Positions 36,213 through 43,922 of a stretch of DNA of 64,000 nucleotides are shown piece by piece. The DNA is from Leptospira wolbachii serovar Codice str. CDC. GTDB lineage: Bacteria > Spirochaetota > Leptospiria > Leptospirales > Leptospiraceae. The stretch lies in contig NZ_AOGZ02000016.1 in assembly GCF_000332515.2 (NCBI RefSeq), positions 124,001-188,000 on the forward strand. The letters run 5' to 3'. The notes beneath the pieces were generated by a model, which did not search any database, was not told the DNA's origin, and saw nothing but the letters and a program-made list of their open reading frames with translations. The position numbers were made by a program, and so were the translations under genes. How positions within the stretch are numbered: position 1 is the first letter of the stretch; each line of letters opens with the position of its first letter.

Positions 36213-38196
36213 AGGATTGGACCAAATCGATTAAAAATTTATATTTTTTGTTTTTCACTTTTTGTTCCAATATAGTTTTTCCTCTATCATTGGTTTGAAT
36301 TGCATCAAGAACTCCCATGAGTTGCCCAAAGTTTTGAATCCGAATCAATTGTAAAATCTCTCGTTTTAGTCCTGGCGCTGATGTGTTTAAAAAAGTTTGT
36401 ACAAATTCCTCTTCAGATTCTTCTAGTTTTGTTGTTTCTCCAAGTTCTTTTGTATGTATGGGACCAATTTTTGATTTTTGAACCAATTCTCCAGGAATGA
36501 CTTCTAATCTAGTTAAAGGAATTTCAAACCAGAATTCAGATCCTTCTCCAATGATACTTTTTACATAAATGGAACCACCTAGGAACTCAACTAACTGGTG
36601 ACAGATGGAAAGCCCAAGCCCAGTTCCTTCTTTGTAGGAACTTCCTTGTTCTGTTTGTTGGAATGCTTCAAAGATTGAATGTAATTGATCATTCGGAATT
36701 CCAATTCCAGTATCTCTTACAATGAATTTTACTGTATCGAAAGAATGTTCCGGGGTACGTTGGATTTGAATTTCTAAACTTACGGAACCTTGGTTTGTAA
36801 ACTTTAAGGCATTCCCAAGTAAATTCACAAGTATTTGGCGGATTTTTTGTAAATCTGCTTCGTAATAACAGGCTTCAATTGCACTTGGATTTAAAAGTTC
36901 GAAACTAATTGATTTTTCAGAAAACCGATAGGAAAACATGGAGAATAAAGCATCCCAAAGTTGAACGAGCGAAAATCGTTCGCGTGATTCCGTCATTTTT
37001 CCTGCTTCAATTTTCGATAGATCCAAAATATCATTGATCATTCCGAGTAAATGGACTCCGTTTTCATAGAGAGAATTTACATAACCTTTTAAGTGGTTCG
37101 GAAGATTTGGATCCTTTTCTAAAATTTGAGAAAACCCAATCACCGCATGAAGGGGTGTTCTCAATTCATGTGTGATTTTAGAAAAGAAAACAGATTTGGA
37201 GCGATTGGCTTTGATGGCAGCTTCTACGGCTTTTTGTAATCGTTTGTTTTGTAATTGGATCTTTTGAGAATAATCATTTAGTTTATCTTCCGCTAGTTTG
37301 CGGTCGGTAATATCAAAGACTGTTGATTTGCTAATTACAAAATTTCCATTTTTGTCGAAGGTAGCTGTTGAATTTAGGCTTACAAAGAAAGTAGACTTGT
37401 CTTTTCTTAAAAATTCTAACTCAACACCAGTTAGGTTTTCATTTGGGAAAGAGTCTGTTATCAATCTATATTTTTCTTGGCTACTTTCTGTAAGTAGGTC
37501 ACTAAATTTAAAGTTGCCAACGATCTCTTCTCTGGCATAACCCAACCAATCCAATTCAGTATCGTTGATCGAAACAATTATGTTATCTTTGTCAAGAGAG
37601 TGGTATCCGCACGGAGCATTGTTGTAGAGGTCCAAAATCCTCTCATAAGATTTCATTAAATTCTCTTCGGCAATCTTTCTGTTTGTTATATCGTTTCCGA
37701 TCGATAAAACTTCATAAGGATATCCAAATTCATTTTTTAAAATTCGGTTAGACCAAGTAACGGTCCGTTTGTCATTTTCTCCAATGAATACATCGTATTC
37801 TTGCCTAATATTTTGTTCTGGTCTATGGAAAATATTCCATAGTTGAGATTTCACTTCGTTGGATTTTTCAAAGGGAATTTGAAACAAATCTAATACTACG
37901 TCTTTCCCTTCGGCTACTTCTCTAGAGATTTGAAAGAATTCTTCAGCATAAGGATTGATGGAATGGATTTTGAAATCAGGGCTCCAGCGAATGATAATAG
38001 AGTTTGCTGTATCATAGATATCTTGGTACTGTTTTTCTTTTTCGCGAATGATGCGTTCGATTTCTTCAGAATTACTTAAATTTTTTCGAAAGAGAATTAA
38101 CCTTAGTTTTTTCTCCCTTCTATAAGAGTTGTGGTAGTAATAGGCTATAAACAACAATCCAAAAGCAAAGAGAATTGTTAGGAATTCATTAATCAT
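36196..38196 (-). CDS. PAS-PAS sensor histidine kinase
   Basis: A 666-residue kinase. One N-terminal transmembrane helix (about 5-22) is followed by two PAS domains (about 55-170 and 185-300), a coiled coil, the phospho-acceptor HELRTPLHAVIGF (His343), and a HATPase domain with LVNLLGNALKFT, DTGIGIPND and EGTGLGLSICHQL. About 90 further residues (575-666) are unassigned and rich in Glu and Lys. Its 5' start overlaps the upstream response-regulator phosphatase gene by 4 bp, so the two form a kinase/regulator pair. Confidence 0.94.
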   Translation of the reverse strand: MINEFLTILFAFGLLFIAYYYHNSYRREKKLRLILFRKNLSNSEEIERIIREKEKQYQDIYDTANSIIIRWSPDFKIHSINPYAEEFFQISREVAEGKDVVLDLFQIPFEKSNEVKSQLWNIFHRPEQNIRQEYDVFIGENDKRTVTWSNRILKNEFGYPYEVLSIGNDITNRKIAEENLMKSYERILDLYNNAPCGYHSLDKDNIIVSINDTELDWLGYAREEIVGNFKFSDLLTESSQEKYRLITDSFPNENLTGVELEFLRKDKSTFFVSLNSTATFDKNGNFVISKSTVFDITDRKLAEDKLNDYSQKIQLQNKRLQKAVEAAIKANRSKSVFFSKITHELRTPLHAVIGFSQILEKDPNLPNHLKGYVNSLYENGVHLLGMINDILDLSKIEAGKMTESRERFSLVQLWDALFSMFSYRFSEKSISFELLNPSAIEACYYEADLQKIRQILVNLLGNALKFTNQGSVSLEIQIQRTPEHSFDTVKFIVRDTGIGIPNDQLHSIFEAFQQTEQGSSYKEGTGLGLSICHQLVEFLGGSIYVKSIIGEGSEFWFEIPLTRLEVIPGELVQKSKIGPIHTKELGETTKLEESEEEFVQTFLNTSAPGLKREILQLIRIQNFGQLMGVLDAIQTNDRGKTILEQKVKNKKYKFLIDLVQSSNPFE

Positions 38197-39326
38197 TTGA
38201 TTTCCAATAATAACATAGTCATGTCGTCAGCTACTTTTCCACCAGAGTAATCCAACACTTCTTCCTGAACCGAATCTAGGAATTCTCTTCCCGATAGATG
38301 AATCCGACTTTCGATAATTTCGGAAAATTTTTGATCCCCTAAATACTCTTCGTTATCATTGGGAACTTCAAACATTCCATCGGAGAATAGGAACAAACGA
38401 TCTCCCGAACTCAAAAACAAGTCTTCATTTTCAGCATTGAGTTGGTCAGGGAACATCATAAGACAAAAACCTTTGGTCCCGAGTTTCGTGATCTTTTGGT
38501 CTCGAATGAGAAACATACTGTGGTGGCCAGCCATTGAGTATGAGAGTAGGTTTTCTTCTGCTTTATAACGAATATAAATTGCACTAATGAAATGAGTGCT
38601 AATCAGTGGTGTAAGAGTACTGTGGATCCAATATAAACTTTCGCTAGGTGACAAAAAAGATTTATCCATGGTTTTGAAAGTAATGATAGCCATAAGAGAG
38701 ATCATTGCAGCTGCAATTCCATGACCGGTCACATCCCCAAATAATATATCCAAATCACCAGAAGGTAACAGATCGTAGGTGATAAGATCTCCTCCCACCA
38801 AGTCCATAGGTTTGTAGGAAGTGTAAATTTGATAGAGGGGAGAAGGTGGGAATTGGAAAGTTACAAGATTTTCTTGGTTTGCTTTTGCTAGTTCCAAATC
38901 TTTTTGGATGGCTTGCAAAAGATCGATTCTCTCTTTTTCTAAGGTTTTGATTTTGATATGAGTTCTGATTCTAGCTAAAATTTCTGTTTCTTGGAAAGGT
39001 TTTGTTATATAATCAACGGCTCCTGTTTCCAATCCTTTGACAATGTCACTGGTCTCATTCAGAGCCGATAAAAAGAGAATAGGAGTGTTTTTGGAGCGAT
39101 CTGTAGTAAGCAATCGTTTGGCGACATCCAGTCCGCTGATTCCTGGCAACAAAATGTCGAGTAGGATTAAGTCAAAATCGAGTGCTTCTGCAAGTTCTAA
39201 AGCATATTCGCCGTCGTATGCCACCGCCACTTCATACCCTTGGTTAAGCAAAATATGAGTGATAATTTCAATATTGGTTTCATTATCATCGACAACCAAA
39301 ATCTTTGCCGCTTGTTTTGTGTGCAC
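38193..39326 (-). CDS. Response regulator fused to a SpoIIE-type phosphatase
   Basis: A 377-residue protein. The receiver domain (about 8-125) contains ILVVDDNETN, the phospho-acceptor Asp in DLILLDILLPGISG, and the Lys in ITKPF. A coiled coil (about 130-160) links to a PP2C/SpoIIE domain (about 165-377) with VGGDLITYDLL, GDVTGHGIAAAM, SMAGHH and VADDMTMLLLEIK. Phosphorylation by the overlapping kinase probably controls dephosphorylation of a STAS-type antagonist. This architecture is the RsbU-like output common in Leptospira. The gene starts 76 bp from divergent dinB. Confidence 0.94.
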   Translation of the reverse strand: MHTKQAAKILVVDDNETNIEIITHILLNQGYEVAVAYDGEYALELAEALDFDLILLDILLPGISGLDVAKRLLTTDRSKNTPILFLSALNETSDIVKGLETGAVDYITKPFQETEILARIRTHIKIKTLEKERIDLLQAIQKDLELAKANQENLVTFQFPPSPLYQIYTSYKPMDLVGGDLITYDLLPSGDLDILFGDVTGHGIAAAMISLMAIITFKTMDKSFLSPSESLYWIHSTLTPLISTHFISAIYIRYKAEENLLSYSMAGHHSMFLIRDQKITKLGTKGFCLMMFPDQLNAENEDLFLSSGDRLFLFSDGMFEVPNDNEEYLGDQKFSEIIESRIHLSGREFLDSVQEEVLDYSGGKVADDMTMLLLEIK

Positions 39327-39402
39327 AATTCATGAAGGATTCGGTGCAAAAAAACATTTGGCAAGAGATTTTTAATCTAGTTTGATTCTATAAGATAGAG
39401 AA

Positions 39403-40479
39403 ATGAAAAAGATCATCCATATCGACATGGACGCATTTTATGCATCAGTGGAACAAAGAGACTTCCCTGAAATGAGAGGGAAACCTGTAGTGGTTGGTGG
39501 ATCTCCGCATTCGAGAGGAGTGGTCTGTGCCGCTAGTTATGAGGCAAGAAAATTTGGGGTGCGGTCTGCCATTCCTTGTTTTCAGGCTTATAAACTTTGT
39601 CCCGATGCTATCTTTACACCACCCAGGTTTGAAGTGTATAAAACTGTTTCTAAAGAGATTCGATCCATCTTTTTGGAATATACCGATTTAGTAGAACCTT
39701 TGTCCTTAGATGAAGCTTACTTAGATGTCACATCCAATAAATTAAATATCCCATTAGCCAGTACAATCGCAAGAGAGATCAGGAAAAAAATCTTTGAACG
39801 CACTGGGCTCACTTGTTCTGCAGGAGTTGCGCAAAATAAATTTTTAGCAAAAATGGCTTCTGAAAAAAATAAACCTAACGGATTATATGTGGTTCTCCCT
39901 GGGGAAGAAGAAAAATTCTTAAATGACATTCCCTTGTACAGTTTCCACGGAATCGGAAAAAAAACTTATGAAAAACTCTCTCAATTGGGATATACAAAAG
40001 GATCGGAACTGCGGAAAGCAGAGGAATCATTTTTAGTTCAAGAATTTGGAAAGATGGGTGCGGTTTTTTATCGAATGGTAAGGGGAATTGATGATAGGGA
40101 TGTGATCCCTTTCCGAGATCCCAAATCCATTGGTGTGGAAACTACTTTTAGTCATGATTCGGAAGACTTTTCTTATTTGATTCTCACCTTGGAGGCCTTA
40201 TCTATTGAATTAGAATTAAGGATGAGTCGAAAAAATAAACAGGGAAAAACTCTCACTTTGAAAACCAAATTCGAAGATTTTACTGTGAAACAAAAATCTA
40301 TTTCTTCCGATTCTGTTTTCTACTTGGCAGACAACCTTTTCCAACAATCCTCGAATTTGTTGGCAACTGTCTGGAAGGAAAACATCGATCCAGTTAAAAA
40401 AATTCGACTTTTAGGAATTTCTGTTACCAACTTTATTTCAGATACAATCAATCAGGATCAACCTTCACTCTTCGGTTAA
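39403..40479 (+). CDS. dinB: DNA polymerase IV
   Basis: A 358-residue translesion polymerase. KIIHIDMDAFYASVEQRDFPEMRGKPVVVGG at the N-terminus and SLDEAYLDVTSN (metal-binding Asp/Glu) are the Y-family palm motifs, and the C-terminal QPSLFG is a beta-clamp binding motif. It bypasses damaged bases and may raise mutation rate under stress. The downstream esterase starts 3 bp after its stop, indicating an operon. No convincing SOS box is visible in the 76-bp upstream gap. Confidence 0.97.
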   Translation: MKKIIHIDMDAFYASVEQRDFPEMRGKPVVVGGSPHSRGVVCAASYEARKFGVRSAIPCFQAYKLCPDAIFTPPRFEVYKTVSKEIRSIFLEYTDLVEPLSLDEAYLDVTSNKLNIPLASTIAREIRKKIFERTGLTCSAGVAQNKFLAKMASEKNKPNGLYVVLPGEEEKFLNDIPLYSFHGIGKKTYEKLSQLGYTKGSELRKAEESFLVQEFGKMGAVFYRMVRGIDDRDVIPFRDPKSIGVETTFSHDSEDFSYLILTLEALSIELELRMSRKNKQGKTLTLKTKFEDFTVKQKSISSDSVFYLADNLFQQSSNLLATVWKENIDPVKKIRLLGISVTNFISDTINQDQPSLFG

Positions 40480-40482
40480 ACT

Positions 40483-41184
40483 ATGTTAGATAACGACAAC
40501 GATTTAGAATCTCTCGGACCTTTACAAGCCTTGCGAGTCCAAGGTGACCCGGATGCACCTACTGTAGTATTATTTCACGGTTATGGTGCTAGTGCCTTCG
40601 ATCTATATCCCATCCATGAGGTCTTAGTCACAGATCAAAAATTCAACTGGGTATTTCCACATGGTCACTTGAGTATCCCGCTTATGCCAGGTTATTCAGG
40701 TCGAGCCTGGTTCCCGATTGATATGGCAGCTTTGGAAGAAGCCATTCGAAAAAATGATTTCAGAAATTTTGCAGACAGGGACCCTGAAGGAATGGATGTT
40801 GCTCGTCAAGCCGCATATTTAATGTTAGATGCGATTGGCGTTCCTTGGAACCAATTGATTCTCGGTGGATTTTCGCAAGGTGCGATGCTTGCCACAGATC
40901 TAACACTCCGAAAAGAGGAGATCTCCAAGGGACTTATGATCCTTTCGGGGGCACTTGTAAATGAATCACTTTGGAAAGAGTTAGCGCCTAAAAAATCAAA
41001 TCTACGGTTTTTCCAATCTCATGGTGAATTTGATCCTATTCTTGGTTATGCGAACGCAAAAAAATTAGAAAAGTTACTTCGGAACTCCGGACTTCTTGGC
41101 GAATTCATTGGCTTTAACGGCGGACATGAAATTCCGGCACCTGTCATCCAAGGGATCAGCCGTTATTTGAATAGTTTGTCTTAA
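40483..41184 (+). CDS. Serine esterase (phospholipase/carboxylesterase family)
   Basis: A 233-residue alpha/beta hydrolase without a signal peptide. Its nucleophile elbow LGGFSQGAML (Ser about 132), Asp in GEFDPILGYANA and His in NGGHEIPAP form the triad seen in the acyl-protein thioesterase/carboxylesterase family. Substrate is unknown. It follows dinB immediately, so both are probably on one transcript, without an obvious functional link. Confidence 0.85.
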   Translation: MLDNDNDLESLGPLQALRVQGDPDAPTVVLFHGYGASAFDLYPIHEVLVTDQKFNWVFPHGHLSIPLMPGYSGRAWFPIDMAALEEAIRKNDFRNFADRDPEGMDVARQAAYLMLDAIGVPWNQLILGGFSQGAMLATDLTLRKEEISKGLMILSGALVNESLWKELAPKKSNLRFFQSHGEFDPILGYANAKKLEKLLRNSGLLGEFIGFNGGHEIPAPVIQGISRYLNSLS

Positions 41185-41237
41185 AAATTCTCGCTGGCAA
41201 ACCAGTTTGGATCAGTCTAAGTCAGTGGATGGTTGTT

Positions 41238-41996
41238 ATGAAACAGTTTTTCGTTAGCTTTCTTTGTTTTGGTTTATGGCAAGGAATCTCTGCCCAAGGG
41301 TTCGATCATAAACATTTGGTTTGGGACGCACTTTTGAAAAAATATGTAAAGAATGGCCTTGTTTCCTATAAAGGAATTCAATCGGAAGAAGGAACCCTCC
41401 GTCAGTATTTGGACAATCTTTCCAAAGTCTCCGAGGCCCAATACCAAGGATTCACAGAAAAAGAAAAACAAAGTTTTCTCATCAATGCCTACAATGCCTT
41501 TACTATCAAATTGATTTTGGATTACTACCCTGTGGAAAGTATCACTGAAATTGGATCTCCATTTTCCAAAATCAACTTGGCTCGTGGGATTCCTTGGAAA
41601 AAAGAATTTTTTTCCCTACTTGGAAAATTAAGGCATTTGGATTGGATTGAACATGAAAAGTTACGAAAGGACTTTAATGAACCAAGAATCCATTTTGCGA
41701 TTGTTTGTGCTTCCATCGGTTGCCCTCATATAGTTTCGGAAGCCTACACACCGACTGCTTTAGAAAAACAACTCCAATCAGCAAAACTTGGTTTTTTAAA
41801 AAATCCAAAAAAGAATTCTTATGATAAAACAACGAACACTTTGTACTTAAGTAAAATTTTTAATTGGTTCCAAATAGATTTCACCAAAAAAACAACTCTC
41901 ATCCAATATGTACAAGAAGGATTTGAAGAACCTATCAAACCAGATGCGAAAATTGTTTATAACGAATACAGTTGGGATTTAAACGAATTAAAATAA
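41238..41996 (+). CDS. Exported DUF547-family protein
   Basis: About 252 residues with a signal peptide (MKQFFVSFLCFGLWQGISAQG). The segments FLINAYNAFTIKLILDYYPVESI and FAIVCASIGCPHIVSEAY are the DUF547 signature, whose function is not established. It acts outside the cytoplasm. The ATG at 41238 lies inside GGATGG spacing suitable for translation; an ATG three codons upstream is also in frame. Confidence 0.85.
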   Translation: MKQFFVSFLCFGLWQGISAQGFDHKHLVWDALLKKYVKNGLVSYKGIQSEEGTLRQYLDNLSKVSEAQYQGFTEKEKQSFLINAYNAFTIKLILDYYPVESITEIGSPFSKINLARGIPWKKEFFSLLGKLRHLDWIEHEKLRKDFNEPRIHFAIVCASIGCPHIVSEAYTPTALEKQLQSAKLGFLKNPKKNSYDKTTNTLYLSKIFNWFQIDFTKKTTLIQYVQEGFEEPIKPDAKIVYNEYSWDLNELK

Positions 41997-42060
41997 AATA
42001 TAAGATAAAGAGCCATATTTCGTTGCCTAAGTAATTGTTGAATTCAATGGAAAATTTCAG

Positions 42061-42657
42061 ATGAATGGAAATTCTATGGATAAAAATCATGAAATGATTA
42101 TCAAATCTTTTTCTTCCTCAACGAAATGGAAGGAATGGCTTATGTTACATTTTGCAACAGTTCCTAATGGTATTTGGCTTCGAATTTATAAGAAAGACTC
42201 CGGAAAAAAAACAATAACCTATGATGAGGCCCTAGAGGAAGCTCTTTGCTTCGGCTGGATCGATAGCCAGAAAAAAACGTACGATGAAATCTCGTGGATT
42301 CAGAAATTTACTCCACGCAGACCTCAAAGTAATTGGTCAAAGCGAAATAGAGAACGAGCAGATCTGCTTATCAAAGAAAAACGAATGCAGCCGAAAGGAT
42401 TATTAGAAATAGAGGCTGCAAAAAAAGATGGTAGATGGGACAAAGCCTATGATTCTCCCAGCCAAATGGAAATTCCCCCTGATTTTCTAGCAAAATTAGC
42501 AAAAGATCAGAAAGCTCACGAATTCTTTAAAACATTAAATAAAGCCAACTTATATGCAATTGCTTGGCGATTACAAACAGCAAAGACTCAAAAAACAAGA
42601 GACAAACGAATGGACGCTCTTCTCGAAATGATGAAGAATCGACAAAAATTGCACTAA
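42061..42657 (+). CDS. YdeI/OmpD-associated family protein
   Basis: A 198-residue basic protein. The run ALCFGWIDSQKKTYDE, FTPRRPQSNWSKRNRERAD and the helical C-terminus are the YdeI/OmdA signature. Relatives in Salmonella are linked to resistance against cationic peptides. It has no signal peptide, so it acts in the cytoplasm. The first ATG is used; an in-frame ATG at 42076 is possible. Confidence 0.85.
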   Translation: MNGNSMDKNHEMIIKSFSSSTKWKEWLMLHFATVPNGIWLRIYKKDSGKKTITYDEALEEALCFGWIDSQKKTYDEISWIQKFTPRRPQSNWSKRNRERADLLIKEKRMQPKGLLEIEAAKKDGRWDKAYDSPSQMEIPPDFLAKLAKDQKAHEFFKTLNKANLYAIAWRLQTAKTQKTRDKRMDALLEMMKNRQKLH

Positions 42658-42699
42658 ATTGTTTTCTAAGAAATCCCTTTCATGGAAAGTAAGTTGGTC

Positions 42700-43116
42700 T
42701 TACGAAACTAATTCCAATTCGTAAGTGATTTTTGCTGTTTTTTCGAGAGTCTTTGCGACAGAACAGTATTTTTCTAAACTGAGATCAATCGCACGTTTTA
42801 CTTGTTCCTCTTTGAAGTCACCCTGTACTTTGAATTTCATATGAATGTTTTTAAAGAGATTGGCTTCTTCGACTTTTTCTCTATCGGCATCCACTTCTAC
42901 TGAATAATCTTTCACTTCAATTCTATGTTTGGCAAGGATCATCAAAACGTCGATACTACTACAACCGGCAAGCCCCATAATCAAAAGTTCCATAGGTCTT
43001 GGACCAGAATTTTTTCCACCGATTTCCGGTGAGGCATCGATCCGAATGGAATTTCCGGATTCGTTCCGAGCTTCCAAAACGTAAGGGGATTCAATTCGAT
43101 TCAGTTTTATATTCAT
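42700..43116 (-). CDS. OsmC-family hydroperoxide reductase-like protein
   Basis: A 138-residue protein with the two redox cysteines of the OsmC/YhfA family: MGLAGCSSIDVL (about 52) and LEKYCSVAKTL (about 117). It should reduce organic hydroperoxides. Located downstream of a 1-Cys peroxiredoxin on the same strand but separated from it by a terminator hairpin, so expression may be partly separate. Confidence 0.88.
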   Translation of the reverse strand: MNIKLNRIESPYVLEARNESGNSIRIDASPEIGGKNSGPRPMELLIMGLAGCSSIDVLMILAKHRIEVKDYSVEVDADREKVEEANLFKNIHMKFKVQGDFKEEQVKRAIDLSLEKYCSVAKTLEKTAKITYELELVS

Positions 43117-43120
43117 AATT

Positions 43121-43157
43121 AAAAAACGAAAGAGCGAAGCGGGCCAAAGACCCGCTT
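43121..43157 (-). terminator. Terminator between peroxiredoxin and OsmC genes
   Basis: A 7-bp stem (AAGCGGG/CCCGCTT) around a seven-base loop, followed on the minus strand by a TTTTTT run (43121-43126). Confidence 0.7.
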
Positions 43158-43166
43158 GCTTAAATA

Positions 43167-43802
43167 CTACTTATTTGGTTGTGGAGTGTAACGTAAATAA
43201 GGTTTGATGGTGCGAAATCCTTTTGGGAATTTTTTCTTTGCATCTTCATCAGAAACGGATGGAACGATGATTGTATCTTCTCCGTCTTTCCAGTTCGCTG
43301 GAGTTGCTACGCTAAACTGAGAAGTGAGTTGTAAAGAGTCGATCACACGTAATAGTTCATCAAAGTTTCTTCCCGTGGAAGCAGGGTAAGTAAGAGTTAA
43401 CTTCACTTTTTTATCTGGCCCTACAACAAATACCGAACGAACAGTAGTCGTTTCACTAGCATTCGGGTGGATCATATCATAAAGATTGGATACTTTACGA
43501 TCGGCATCAGCAATGATAGGGTAGTTAACTTTGGTTCCTTGTGTTTCGTTGATATCAGAGATCCAACCTTTGTGGCTGTCAACAGGGTCAACAGAAAGTG
43601 CGATCACTTTCACATTGCGTTTTTCGAACTCTGGTTTAATTTTTGCAACATATCCAAGTTCGGTCGTACAAACTGGAGTATAGTCTTTGGGGTGAGAAAA
43701 CAAAATCCCCCAACCTTGTCCTAAATATTCATGAAAGTCAATTTTGCCTTCAGAGGTTTCCGCTTGGAAATTGGGTGCTTCATCGCCTAAACGTAGTGCC
43801 AT
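43167..43802 (-). CDS. 1-Cys peroxiredoxin (Prx6 type)
   Basis: A 211-residue peroxidase. The only cysteine is the peroxidatic one in SHPKDYTPVCTTELG (about 45), so no resolving cysteine exists, as in Prx6. The family C-terminal domain (TPANWKDGEDTIIVPSVSDEDA) is present. It detoxifies hydrogen peroxide and lipid hydroperoxides in the cytoplasm, probably using an external thiol. Together with OsmC it makes a small peroxide-defence locus. Confidence 0.95.
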   Translation of the reverse strand: MALRLGDEAPNFQAETSEGKIDFHEYLGQGWGILFSHPKDYTPVCTTELGYVAKIKPEFEKRNVKVIALSVDPVDSHKGWISDINETQGTKVNYPIIADADRKVSNLYDMIHPNASETTTVRSVFVVGPDKKVKLTLTYPASTGRNFDELLRVIDSLQLTSQFSVATPANWKDGEDTIIVPSVSDEDAKKKFPKGFRTIKPYLRYTPQPNK

Positions 43803-43922
43803 GAGTTGTCTCCTGTAAGATGATCAGTTGGTCCCAATTTAGAATGGTTCTCTAAAAATGCAAGAGTTTGTTACACTTTATTGGAGGAAATTTCCATTTT
43901 ATTGAAATAATTCGTAGATTTC